Assembly (NCBI RefSeq): GCF_037658235.1
Contig: NZ_JBBJLN010000005.1
Coordinates: 1 to 64,000 of the forward strand
Length of the DNA stretch: 64,000 nt
Direction of reading: 5' to 3'
From: Yunchengibacter salinarum
GTDB lineage: Bacteria; Pseudomonadota; Alphaproteobacteria; Sphingomonadales; Kordiimonadaceae
Below, one piece after another: positions 34,409-43,126 of this stretch (position 1 is its first letter; every line of letters begins with the position of its first letter). Under the pieces are notes generated by a model. That model was not told the DNA's origin, ran no database searches, and saw nothing but the letters and a program-made list of their open reading frames with translations. A program made the translations under genes and the position numbers.

Positions 34409-35467
34409 TCAGCGCCCGCCGAGGGGCAGGACACGCCCTGTCACCGTCTGGCCGGACAGCATACCGCCAATGGTCCACAGCCGCCCGCCAAGGCTTATCA
34501 GGCCGCGATGGTCCATGCTGGCGATGGGCTTGGACGGCATCTTCCGCCATGCCATGGCATTGAAATCAAAAGCCATCACCCGGTCGCTGGCGGGGGACGG
34601 CGCCCCGTCATACCCGATGCCGTCAAAATTATAGGAATTGGGCGAACCGCCCGCGAATATCACCATGGCCGCATCGGGGTGCCGGGCGGCAGCCATACGA
34701 TAGAGCGGCGCCCCCGGATGGGGCGGGCCTTTCCGCCAGTCTATGCGGGTCGCGTCACCCGGTGCGATGGTGCCAAGCCATACCTCCCCCACCAGCCCGA
34801 ACGTACGGCGCCCTTCCTTTTCGCCCAGCACGGCCACGCCATCGGCAATGACGATCCGCCCGCCCGCGGCGCCGCCCGCATGGCCGAACACCGGCGTTCC
34901 CGGATAATCGGTGGCACGCTGCCAGGTATCGGTGCGGGTGTCATAAACCTGTACGGCAGCCACATTGCCGTCATCATGCCAGCCGGACACAAGATAGATA
35001 AAGCGGTCCCGATAGGTGAAACTCACCGTGTCATCCACCGGCAGGGGCATATCCGCACGCCGGGTCACCTTGCCGGAAAGCGGCTCGATGGCGAACACCT
35101 CCGGCGTGGACACTTCCGACCCGTCTGGGGCCACACTATAGCCGCCAAACAGATAAAAGGTGCCCGCCGCCGCCTGCGCCGTGGCGGCCAGCCGACCCTG
35201 CTTCACCGGCAGCGGTGGCAGGCGGCGCCAGCCGGGCGCGCCCTGTTCATGGATATAAAGAGCACGGCTGGTATCCGCATGGGTCTTGCCCGGCATCAGG
35301 CCCGTGGCGCTCATCACATAGGTGCGGCCCGCCACCGTCACCGCCGCCACCGCATTATTGGCATGGGGAACGGGCAGCGGCGGCGGGCCGTCCGCCGCCC
35401 GGATCGGCGCCGCCATCAGCGCCCATGCCAGAAACAGCCATCCGCCAACGCATCCCGCATATCGCAT
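34409..35467 (-). CDS. Secreted kelch-repeat protein
   Basis: A 352-residue protein with a signal peptide (hydrophobic stretch ending I-R-A-A-D-G) and a kelch-type beta-propeller. Blades include F-Y-L-F-G-G-Y-S-V-A-P-D-G-S, I-Y-L-V-S-G-W-H-D-D-G-N and R-L-W-T-I-G-G-M-L-S-G. Related proteins include N-acetylneuraminate epimerases and galactose-oxidase-like folds, but I see no substrate signature. Upstream of its own start is the TRIC gene on the same strand, 72 bases away. Confidence 0.75.
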   Translation of the reverse strand: MRYAGCVGGWLFLAWALMAAPIRAADGPPPLPVPHANNAVAAVTVAGRTYVMSATGLMPGKTHADTSRALYIHEQGAPGWRRLPPLPVKQGRLAATAQAAAGTFYLFGGYSVAPDGSEVSTPEVFAIEPLSGKVTRRADMPLPVDDTVSFTYRDRFIYLVSGWHDDGNVAAVQVYDTRTDTWQRATDYPGTPVFGHAGGAAGGRIVIADGVAVLGEKEGRRTFGLVGEVWLGTIAPGDATRIDWRKGPPHPGAPLYRMAAARHPDAAMVIFAGGSPNSYNFDGIGYDGAPSPASDRVMAFDFNAMAWRKMPSKPIASMDHRGLISLGGRLWTIGGMLSGQTVTGRVLPLGGR

Positions 35468-35539
35468 GAGCTCGCCCTTTTTTACTGCGCTGTCATGGCA
35501 CTATCGCCCAAGCCGCCGGGCCGCGCAAGATCGTGCCCT

Positions 35540-36166
35540 TCATTCACGACTGTCCGGGAATTTGGCGCGTGGCAGGGTCCAGCCAAAGACCATGCCGCCC
35601 GCCCGCATCACAAAGGACACCACCACACCCAGCCAAAGCGCCCAGGGCCCCATTTCCGGCTGAAACATCAGAACAAGCACGGTGGTTCCGGCGCCGCCAA
35701 AGGCCGCCGTGGCATATAGCTCCCTGGGGCTCATGATCATGGGAAATTCAAACGTGACCACATCCCGGATCAGGCCGCCCAGCACGCCGGTGCTGACCCC
35801 CATCATCACGGATACCAGCGGATCGCCGGTGACGGTAAAGGCCCGCTCGGCGCCCACCACGGCGAAAATACCCAGACCCACGGCATCCGCCCAATCCAGA
35901 ACCACGCGGCGCCGCTCCACATGCCGGGCCAGCAGAAAAGCCATCAACCCCGCCCCCAACGCGATCCAGATGGGCACCGTGCTGACCACCCAGAACACCG
36001 GCACATCCAGAATCAGATCCCGTATGGTGCCGCCGCCGATGGCGGGCAGCAGCGCCGTGACCAGGACGCCGAAAAGGTCCAACTCCTTGCGCACACCACC
36101 CATGGCACCCGCCAGCGCAAACGCCAGCGTGCCAAGATGATTCAAAATGGTCAGGGCCTGATCCAT
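35540..36166 (-). CDS. TRIC-family (UPF0126) membrane channel
   Basis: Trimeric intracellular cation channel homologue, 208 residues, with seven hydrophobic helices arranged as two repeats. Each repeat has a Gly-rich kink: F-A-L-A-G-A-M-G-G-V near the start, G-G-G-T-I-R-D-L-I-L-D and the matching second-repeat G-G-L-I-R-D-V. Bacterial members conduct cations or transport small molecules; the role here is unknown. Confidence 0.88.
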   Translation of the reverse strand: MDQALTILNHLGTLAFALAGAMGGVRKELDLFGVLVTALLPAIGGGTIRDLILDVPVFWVVSTVPIWIALGAGLMAFLLARHVERRRVVLDWADAVGLGIFAVVGAERAFTVTGDPLVSVMMGVSTGVLGGLIRDVVTFEFPMIMSPRELYATAAFGGAGTTVLVLMFQPEMGPWALWLGVVVSFVMRAGGMVFGWTLPRAKFPDSRE

Positions 36167-36187
36167 GCCCCCTTTAAACCACGGGCA

Positions 36188-37492
36188 TCAGGCATGGTCC
36201 AGCGCCTGTGCCAGATCGGCGATCAGGTCGTCCGGGTGCTCCACCCCCACGGAAATGCGCAACATGCTGGGTGTCATGCCCAGACCGTCCTTCACATGGT
36301 CAGGCACGTCTGAATGGGTCATGGAATAGGGCGCTTCCATCAGGCTTTCCGTGCCGCCCAGCGACACCGCCAGCTTTATGACACTGAGCGCATCCAGCAC
36401 CCGGAAGGCGGCAGCCTCATCCCCCTTGACGGTAAAGGCGAAGGTGGACCCGGCGCCCAGGCACTGACGGTCATAAATGGCCTTGTTGGGATCGTCATCC
36501 GCCAGAAAACCCAGATAGTTCACATGAGTAACCTTGGGGTGATCCTTCAGAAAAGCGGCAACACGGGCGGCGTTCTCGTTGGATTTTTCCATTCTGAGCT
36601 TCAGCGTTTCCAGCGAACGCATCACCAGCCAGCAACTGTGCGGGTCGCACTGTGTGCCCAATATGGTGCGGAAACCCTGAACCGGGGTCATGACGGCCTT
36701 GGAGCCGATGGCGGCCCCCGCCACCACATCCGAATGACCGGCGATATATTTGGTCAAGGAATAAAGCACGATATCCGCGCCCTGTTGCAGGGGCTTCTGC
36801 CAGACCGGGCCGAGAAAGGTGTTATCGGTCATCACGATGGGGCGATAGCCCTGCTCCTGCTCCAGCCTGTCCGCCATCTGGCGGGCGGCGTTCAGGTCTA
36901 CCAGATCATTGGTGGGATTGGCGGGCGTTTCCGTATAGATCACCGCCACGCGCCCCAGACTGCGGGCCTTTTCCACCGCCGGCGCAAGGGTGGGCTGCGG
37001 CCCGCCCGCCCGGAAGGAGACAGTTTTCACCCCGAATTCCGGCAATATGTTGCGGGCGAGAAACTCGGTGCCGCCATAGATCGGCTCCGAATGCACCAGC
37101 ACATCGCCGGGGCGCAGATAGGCCCAGAGCGCCGTGGAAATGGCGGACATGCCGCTGGCGAATACAAGGCCCTTTTCCGCCTCCTCCCAAAGCGCCAACC
37201 GGTCTTCGAGGATTTCATAATTGGGGTTGTTGATGCGGCTGTAAATCAGCCCCATCTCCTCGCCCTCGCTGGCTTCCCGCTTCTGATAGGCCAGCTCGAA
37301 GAATTCCTTGCCGTCCTGCGCCCGGTCAAAAGCGAAGGTGGAGGTCAGGAAAAGCGGCGGTTTCAGCGCCCCTTCCGACAGCGATGGATCATAGCCATAG
37401 CCCATCATCTGGGTTTCCGGGTGCAGCCTGTGCTCCCCCACCGATCGCTTCATATAATCCCGGCGCACCTTGTCGCTGCGACTGTCTGCCAT
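36188..37492 (-). CDS. Cystathionine gamma-synthase family PLP enzyme
   Basis: Cys/Met-metabolism PLP-dependent lyase or synthase, 434 residues. The PLP lysine is in L-Y-S-L-T-K-Y-I-A-G-H-S-D. Y-S-R-I-N-N-P-N-Y-E-I-L-E-D-R and S-L-G-G-T-E-S-L-M are family signatures. Methionine gamma-lyase, cystathionine gamma-synthase and O-acetylhomoserine sulfhydrylase are close relatives, and I cannot separate them by eye. ATG 37492 was chosen. A perfect inverted repeat at 37545-37572 lies 53 bases upstream and may be an operator. Confidence 0.86.
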   Translation of the reverse strand: MADSRSDKVRRDYMKRSVGEHRLHPETQMMGYGYDPSLSEGALKPPLFLTSTFAFDRAQDGKEFFELAYQKREASEGEEMGLIYSRINNPNYEILEDRLALWEEAEKGLVFASGMSAISTALWAYLRPGDVLVHSEPIYGGTEFLARNILPEFGVKTVSFRAGGPQPTLAPAVEKARSLGRVAVIYTETPANPTNDLVDLNAARQMADRLEQEQGYRPIVMTDNTFLGPVWQKPLQQGADIVLYSLTKYIAGHSDVVAGAAIGSKAVMTPVQGFRTILGTQCDPHSCWLVMRSLETLKLRMEKSNENAARVAAFLKDHPKVTHVNYLGFLADDDPNKAIYDRQCLGAGSTFAFTVKGDEAAAFRVLDALSVIKLAVSLGGTESLMEAPYSMTHSDVPDHVKDGLGMTPSMLRISVGVEHPDDLIADLAQALDHA

Positions 37493-37544
37493 GGCTTTCC
37501 TCCCCCGAGTTTGCACGGCCTGCTGGCTCTCCCCCCTTGTCACC

Positions 37545-37572
37545 AAAACCGGTTTCAGAAGCAACCGGTTTT
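37545..37572. promoter_or_regulatory. Perfect 10-bp inverted repeat upstream of the PLP enzyme gene
   Basis: AAAACCGGTT and AACCGGTTTT are separated by eight bases. T-rich sequence follows on the plus strand, so it could be an operator for the minus-strand gene or a terminator in the plus direction. Confidence 0.45.
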
Positions 37573-37787
37573 GGGTTTTGTTTTCGCTCACGCCTTGGCG
37601 CTCCGCGCCCGGCTATGTTTGATTTCACGCTTGGGTGCTGCGCACCCCGCTCCAAATGGGCGCCGCACTGGCGGCGGGGCGCAGTCGCGACCAAGGGAGG
37701 GGGCTGTGTGGTGTCGGTAGAGGCGGCAGGAGTGTGTGTGGGGAGTGGTTTGCGCGCGGGCCAGCACGGCCCTGCGCAGGCGTCACC

Positions 37788-38594
37788 TCATAAAAAGCGG
37801 GCGACGACACTTTTATAGGAACGGGACACTTTCAATTCGCCGCCGCTTTTCAGGGTCAGGAAGCATTCGCCATTGGAATGGGGGCGTACTTCCGAGACGC
37901 GCTCCAGATTAACGATGGTGGAGCGGTGGATGCGCTGGAAAATCGCCGGGTCGAGGCGCTTTTCCATGGTCTTCATGGTTTCCCGCAGGATGTGGGTGTC
38001 CTCGCCCACATGAATGCACATATAGTCGCCCGCCGCGTCTATATAATCCACGTCCGCCACGTCCACGATGGTGATGCGCCCCCGGTCCTTGATCCTGATT
38101 TGCGGGTCATAGCTTTTGCCCCGTGGCACCGGCGCGCTTTCCAGCATGGCGGTGAGCGCGCTGGCGGGGGCGTCCCCCATCTCGTCCAGCAGGGTGACCA
38201 GCCGCGCCGTCTGCTCCACCGCCATGCGCTGGGCCAGATGGTCCCGCGCGCGGGCCACCGCATCGGCCAGGCGGTCCTCGTCAACGGGTTTCAGCAAATA
38301 GTCCAGCGCGTGGGCCTCGAACGCATCCAGCGCATATTGATCATAGGCGGTGACGAAGATCACCATGGGCATGGCCGTTTCCCCCACAAGGGCACGCAGC
38401 ACGGCAAAGCCATCAAAGCCCGGCATCTGGATATCCAGAAAGATCAGGTCGGGCTTTTCCTCCCGAATCCGGCGCACCGCATCCCGGCCATTGGAACAGG
38501 TACCCACCACATCCAGATCGTCAAAAGCGGCCAGCCGCCGGGACAGCCCCCGCAGCGCCAGCGGCTCGTCATCCACCAGAAGCGCACGAATCAT
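37788..38594 (-). CDS. LytTR-type response regulator
   Basis: Two-component regulator of 268 residues. The receiver domain (1-120) has D-D-E-P, phosphoacceptor Asp in L-I-F-L-D-I-Q-M-P-G, T in F-V-T-A-Y, and K in L-L-K-P. The C-terminal LytTR DNA-binding domain (about 165-265) has D-Y-I-D-A-A-G-D-Y-M-C-I and F-Q-R-I-H-R-S-T-I-V-N. Its start overlaps the kinase stop by four bases (ATGA), so they are translationally coupled. Target genes are unknown. Confidence 0.93.
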   Translation of the reverse strand: MIRALLVDDEPLALRGLSRRLAAFDDLDVVGTCSNGRDAVRRIREEKPDLIFLDIQMPGFDGFAVLRALVGETAMPMVIFVTAYDQYALDAFEAHALDYLLKPVDEDRLADAVARARDHLAQRMAVEQTARLVTLLDEMGDAPASALTAMLESAPVPRGKSYDPQIRIKDRGRITIVDVADVDYIDAAGDYMCIHVGEDTHILRETMKTMEKRLDPAIFQRIHRSTIVNLERVSEVRPHSNGECFLTLKSGGELKVSRSYKSVVARFL

Positions 38595-39820
38595 GTGGCT
38601 TTCCCCTGATCCTTTTCAAAGGGCAGATCCAGGGTCACACACAGCCCCCCTGTCTGCCGGTTGGCAATGGTCATGGCCTGATCCGCCCCGTACAGTTCCT
38701 CCATGCGGGTGCGGGTATTGGCCAACCCCACACCCGAACCGGAACGGGACACCGGCGCGTCCGGGTTGGTCATGCCCGGCCCGTCATCGCACACCGCAAG
38801 CCTGAGGCGCGGCCCCCGGCGCTCGGCGCGAATGGTCAGGGTTCCCCCCTCAATGCTGGGGGCAAGGGCGTATTTGATGGCATTCTCGATCAGGGGCTGA
38901 AGGATCAGGCTGGGGATCAGCGCATCCCGTGCCCGTTCATCAATGTCATAAACAATCTTCAGCCGGTCTTCAAACCGCACCTTCTCGATGTCCAGATACA
39001 GGCCCAGCGCATAGAGTTCCTGCTCCAGGCTGATCTTGTGGCTGGCCTGATTGACCAGCGTATAGCGCAGGAAGCTGGACAGCTTGGCGATCATGCGATT
39101 CGCCTCGCTCGACGCGCCCTCCAGAACCAAAGTGGAGATGGCATTGAGCGTGTTGAACAGGAAATGCGGGTTGAGCTGATAGCGCAGCATGGACAGTTGC
39201 GCCTGATGCGCCATGGCGGTGGCCTTCAGCAACTGCTTCTGCTGGCGCTGGTAACCGCGATAATAATGATAGCCGAAATAAATCGATGACCAGGCGAACA
39301 GGGCCGTGGCCTCGAACATGGCATTGCCGAAGCGCTCCAGCCCCCGCGCGGGTTCGAACTCGTCGATCAGGCGCGGCGCCATGGCCACTTCCACACTGGA
39401 AAACAACAGGCCCAATGACCCGCTGACCAGCAGCACCAGCGGCAGCACCGCCAGCATGGGCCGGTCCCTGAGCGGGCGGTAGAGATAGCGCATCAGCGTG
39501 GACAGCAGAAAGCCGAACACCATGGCGAACAGCACCAGCGGATAATAGTCCAGCGGATGCCAGCCCACCGTCATGGCGTGGAACATGCGCACCAGCGCAT
39601 AACCGGACCAGCCGATCGCCTGCAAGGTCCAGAAGGTACGGTCCCGATTGGAAAACAACCCCGCCATCATGCCCCTTCCGGGCCGGGAATCCCGATCCGG
39701 CCCCGTGCCCCGAGACTGCCCGCGCCGCGGGCGAAAGCCAAGGCCATTGTCATATTCCGCCTGCTCCCGAAGCGCATCGGCCTTCAGGCCCATCGGCGGG
39801 TCGGCTGGGGATTGCGGCAT
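38591..39820 (-). CDS. LytS/YehU-type sensor histidine kinase
   Basis: Membrane sensor kinase partner of the LytTR regulator, 409 residues. A charged cytoplasmic N-terminus of about 50 residues precedes four likely membrane helices (about 60-210). The His_kinase domain has L-N-P-H-F-L-F-N-T-L-N-A with the phosphorylated His, and the ATPase has N-A-I-K-Y-A and D-D-G-P-G-M. An ATG at 39670 would remove the basic N-terminus; I kept 39820 because GGGAG lies ten bases before it. Confidence 0.9.
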   Translation of the reverse strand: MPQSPADPPMGLKADALREQAEYDNGLGFRPRRGQSRGTGPDRDSRPGRGMMAGLFSNRDRTFWTLQAIGWSGYALVRMFHAMTVGWHPLDYYPLVLFAMVFGFLLSTLMRYLYRPLRDRPMLAVLPLVLLVSGSLGLLFSSVEVAMAPRLIDEFEPARGLERFGNAMFEATALFAWSSIYFGYHYYRGYQRQQKQLLKATAMAHQAQLSMLRYQLNPHFLFNTLNAISTLVLEGASSEANRMIAKLSSFLRYTLVNQASHKISLEQELYALGLYLDIEKVRFEDRLKIVYDIDERARDALIPSLILQPLIENAIKYALAPSIEGGTLTIRAERRGPRLRLAVCDDGPGMTNPDAPVSRSGSGVGLANTRTRMEELYGADQAMTIANRQTGGLCVTLDLPFEKDQGKAT

Positions 39821-40115
39821 CGGGGGGCGTCTCCCGGTTGCGCCCGCCGGGGGCGATCCGTGGCGGGGGTATCAGTGATGGGGCGGTCGGCCCGCGCCCC
39901 ACGGTTCACGGGGCGCCGGGCCGGCTCTTTTTCCTCGCACCGTGACACGGGCTGCCGGGCCGGTCACCTGAACGGCGGCGCCCTGTTGATCCGGGCGCTT
40001 GACCGCCCGCTCTTGATGACAAGAAAACGCACCGCCTTGCCACAATGATGCGACAGGCAGTGCGCCAAAGACGATCAACGGACGGCGCGAATGGCCGATC
40101 CACCGGTCGCCCTCT
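39821..40115. other. 295-base gap between the sensor kinase and DUF6491 genes
   Basis: No coding sequence is convincing. It contains GC-rich imperfect inverted repeats but no clear terminator. The kinase promoter should lie here; I cannot pick one by eye. Confidence 0.5.
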
Positions 40116-40661
40116 CTAGTCTTTTGACGGCTTTTGCTTTTTCTTCAGGATTTCAAAGTCACCAATTGCGCAGCTTCCCCATGCCTGGCCGAAATTGTCC
40201 ATGACGGTGATCAATTCCCCCCGGCAAAGCTGCGAAGATGGCGTGTCATAAGCGAACCGGTCTTCGGACGCGAGCCGCGGGCACTTGTTCAGAAGTCGAT
40301 TGACATAGGCGGTCTTGCCCAGCCCCTTGAAAAATAACGTCTCGTCATCGATGGCGTCGCTGTTGCCAAGGCGGCGCACATTGACACACCGGGTGGTCTC
40401 GCCGGTGAAGGTGTACCGCTCCTTCAGTCGGGCCATACGCTCGGCAGCCCGCCTTTCCATGCGGCTGACGGCCTTGTTCTTGTCTTCACCGGCTTGTTCC
40501 CCGTCTTCTTGTGCCGATGTCTCCTGGGACTGCTCCCCGGCCTGACCGGCGCCGGACCCGGCGATCGCGGCAGATGTCAGCATCACAACGGCGACCAGCG
40601 CCACCCCGCTCAGGGGGCGTACCAATCCCGCCACACTCTTAAGCATCGTCGCGTCTGTCAT
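40116..40661 (-). CDS. DUF6491-like secreted protein
   Basis: A 181-residue exported protein. An N-terminal hydrophobic stretch (about 10-35) is followed by a Gln/Glu-rich linker and a C-terminal domain with four cysteines (T-R-C-V-N-V-R-R, N-K-C-P-R-L, Q-L-C-R-G-E and G-S-C-A-I-G-D-F). This spacing and the Y-V-N-R-L-L-N-K-C-P pattern match the DUF6491 family, function unknown. Two disulfides are likely. AGGAGG precedes the ATG at 40661. Confidence 0.7.
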   Translation of the reverse strand: MTDATMLKSVAGLVRPLSGVALVAVVMLTSAAIAGSGAGQAGEQSQETSAQEDGEQAGEDKNKAVSRMERRAAERMARLKERYTFTGETTRCVNVRRLGNSDAIDDETLFFKGLGKTAYVNRLLNKCPRLASEDRFAYDTPSSQLCRGELITVMDNFGQAWGSCAIGDFEILKKKQKPSKD

Positions 40662-40772
40662 AAGACCAGCCTCCTGTTGTCCGCCAATGGCACGAATCCC
40701 ACCTTGCCGCACATATGCAATTTTCTTGTGTGAGCGTAAACACAGCCACGTGAACGGGATGTGAATAGGGCG

Positions 40773-41315
40773 TCAGAGCTGATCGAGGCGCCTCAGGCGG
40801 TCATCACATATGGCGTTCAGAGCCCGTTCCAGATCCAGCAGCACTCCCTGCTCCCGCACGGTGGGCGGGGTATCGCGCTTTTGCAGGCGCTCCCCGTCAA
40901 AGGCCAGCCCATGCACCCGCGCCAACTGCATCAGATAGCCCACATAGGCTTCCGCCCGGCTGCGGACGATCCAGGCCAGGGCCCCTGGCCGCACGCCCTC
41001 GTCTGCGGCGGCCGCCTCGAAGCGGTCGAACAGCAAGGGCAGCAACTGTTCCCCGATATGCCGCATTCCGGCGCAGAACGATTCAAGCGGCGGCAGGTCC
41101 TCATGGGCGGGCGCGGGGTTCGGCTGCTGACAACTGGCCACGTCTTCCAGCGCGCTGACCATTTCATGAAGCTGACCATCCACGGCGCGGGACAGGGCAT
41201 CCGCCGCCTTCTGTTCCCGCGGCGACAGGCTGAACCGCCCGTCACCGCCGTGCCGGTCCAGGCTGGCGGCCAGGAAGTCGATCAACTGAGCCGGTGTTTG
41301 CTGCGCGCTGTTCAT
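40773..41315 (-). CDS. Hypothetical protein
   Basis: A 180-residue acidic, mainly helical protein with no signal peptide or membrane segment. I recognise no family. The ATG at 41315 was chosen (M-N-S-A-Q-Q-T-P); the longer frame to 41405 has an unlikely basic N-terminus. It is divergent from the DUF1295 gene and ends 111 bases upstream of the DUF6491 gene on the same strand. Confidence 0.6.
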   Translation of the reverse strand: MNSAQQTPAQLIDFLAASLDRHGGDGRFSLSPREQKAADALSRAVDGQLHEMVSALEDVASCQQPNPAPAHEDLPPLESFCAGMRHIGEQLLPLLFDRFEAAAADEGVRPGALAWIVRSRAEAYVGYLMQLARVHGLAFDGERLQKRDTPPTVREQGVLLDLERALNAICDDRLRRLDQL

Positions 41316-41531
41316 GGTGCGTGTATAATCGCTCTGATGCCCGGTGCCAAACCACCTTTTCTTGACTGTGCATTTCCATCGGCGCCGCAACGGGCATTTG
41401 GGCACTCAATGCGGGGCCGATGGCACCCCACTGACCGATGCACTCTCATCCGGCGCCATGGCCTACCCGTATCAGGACCAAGACAAACCAGCGACACCCT
41501 GCCCCAAAGGCAAAGAAGGAGTTCACCCGCC

Positions 41532-42302
41532 ATGACCCTCACCCTCTGGCTTGAAGCATTCGCCCCTGTAGCCGCGCTGATGGGCGTTCTGTGGCTGCTG
41601 TCCATCGTGCTTGGCCGGGTCAGTTTCATCGACGCGGCCTGGGCGCCCGGCTTCGCGCTGCTGGGCTGGTCCGGCTGGCTGGCGGCGGGGCGGCCCACCG
41701 CCCTCGCCATATGGCTGGCGCTGGGGCTTGTCAGCCTCTGGGCGCTCCGGCTGGGCGGGCACCTGCTGCGGCGCCATCTGACAGAAGGGGAAGACCGCCG
41801 TTACACACTGATCCTGAAAAACCGGCAGGGCCTTTCCCGACACCTGTATACGCTCACTGTCATATTTGCGCTTCAGGCCCTGTTGATCGGACTGATCGGT
41901 CTGCCGTTGCTCAGTGTGGTCGCGGCGCCCGATCCCGCAACCCCCCTGGTGGCGGGCGGCGCGCTGCTGGCCCTGACCGGCATCGCTCTGGAAGCGCTGG
42001 CGGATCACCAGTTGACCAGTTTCAAAGCCGATTCGGACAATCAGGGGCGCGTGCTGGATAGCGGGCTCTGGGCCTGGACCCGTCACCCCAATTATTTCGG
42101 GGATGCCTGCCTGTGGTGGGGGCTGTGGTTGATCGGTCATGATCCGGTCGCGCTGGCGGCCCCGGTGATCATGACGGTTCTGTTGATGAAATGGTCCGGC
42201 GTTCCCATGCTGGAAAAGGGACTTCGCAAGCGTCGGCCCGGTTATGAGGACTATATGGCACGCGTTCCCGCCTTTTTCCCCCGCCCGCCCCGGCGCCCCT
42301 GA
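41532..42302 (+). CDS. DUF1295 membrane protein (steroid 5-alpha-reductase-like)
   Basis: Integral membrane protein of 256 residues with about six to seven helices. The C-terminal region D-S-G-L-W-A-W-T-R-H-P-N-Y-F-G-D-A and P-G-Y-E-D-Y-M-A-R-V-P-A-F-F-P is the family signature, related to NADPH-dependent isoprenoid and steroid reductases and methyltransferases. Substrate is unknown. The ATG has AAGGAG about ten bases upstream. Confidence 0.86.
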   Translation: MTLTLWLEAFAPVAALMGVLWLLSIVLGRVSFIDAAWAPGFALLGWSGWLAAGRPTALAIWLALGLVSLWALRLGGHLLRRHLTEGEDRRYTLILKNRQGLSRHLYTLTVIFALQALLIGLIGLPLLSVVAAPDPATPLVAGGALLALTGIALEALADHQLTSFKADSDNQGRVLDSGLWAWTRHPNYFGDACLWWGLWLIGHDPVALAAPVIMTVLLMKWSGVPMLEKGLRKRRPGYEDYMARVPAFFPRPPRRP

Positions 42303-42434
42303 CCCGCTTACGGGCGCGCCATTCCGCATACCGGAACCACACACCGGAAAAGGAATAATTTTATTCAAACCTTGAGGGAGCGGGGGCACATACTCTAGCG
42401 CAGGAAGGGTAATGACATCACCACAGGATGATCC

Positions 42435-43007
42435 ATGATTGTGATATCGCCGGAAATGGACGTGCCAGCCGCCCTGCGGGAGGCCTGGACGGCTCTGCCC
42501 CGCACGAGACACCCCCTGGTACCCGCCCATAGCGACCTGAAGCTCACCGCCCTGCGGGCCGTCATGCCCTATATCCTGCTATTCCAGCATCGGGGCGATG
42601 GCAATGTGGCGGCGCACATGGTCGGGGCTCACATCAAGGATATACTGGGCCTGGATCAGGACACCCCGATCACGGGGGATTATCACCCCGTCAGCTTTGA
42701 AGGAATTGCGCAACAGCGCCATCTGGTACGCCGGATGCTGGAAACCCCGTGCGGGCTGAACACCACCCGGCGCCTTCGCCATGACACGGCGCTGGCCGGT
42801 CATATCCTGCTGGACATGCACATCCTGCCGCTGGCTGATCGGAATGGAGACGTAACCCGCGGCGTGGCGGCAATGGATTTCCGCGACTCCGCCGGAAACC
42901 GACATCCATGGGTGCCGGTTGACCCCAGGAAGCTGGACCCGGAACTGGCCGATCACCGCTTTATCGATATCGGCGGGGGCCTGCCGGCGGAGCGGATCGA
43001 CCCCTGA
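42435..43007 (+). CDS. PAS-domain protein (PAS_5 family)
   Basis: A 190-residue cytoplasmic protein with a single PAS-like domain of the PAS_5 family, common in Rhodospirillales. Supporting patterns are R-H-P-L-V-P-A-H-S-D-L near residue 25 and L-R-A-V-M-P-Y-I-L-L-F. G-L-N-T-T-R-R-L lies in the middle. It lacks an output domain, so it probably signals through another protein. It converges with pntB across a terminator. Confidence 0.75.
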   Translation: MIVISPEMDVPAALREAWTALPRTRHPLVPAHSDLKLTALRAVMPYILLFQHRGDGNVAAHMVGAHIKDILGLDQDTPITGDYHPVSFEGIAQQRHLVRRMLETPCGLNTTRRLRHDTALAGHILLDMHILPLADRNGDVTRGVAAMDFRDSAGNRHPWVPVDPRKLDPELADHRFIDIGGGLPAERIDP

Positions 43008-43055
43008 ACGGCGCCCATGCGGGGCAAGCTCCGCAAAGCCCACGCGCAAGCCATG

Positions 43056-43083
43056 AAAAAAGCCCCGCGGCGTACCGCGAGGC
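43056..43083 (-). terminator. Terminator of the pnt operon
   Basis: Read on the minus strand, GCCTCGCGG pairs with CCGCGGGGC around a four-base loop and is followed by TTTTTT, 43 bases after the pntB stop. Confidence 0.85.
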
Positions 43084-43126
43084 TCTTCGTGCGTCAGGCG
43101 ACGCATGACACGGGGGCAATGCCGCC

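Noticed and set aside
37585..37600. A 16-base match (CGCTCACGCCTTGGCG) also found at 63466-63481
   Set aside because: One shared 16-mer is within chance expectation for 64 kb of GC-rich DNA.
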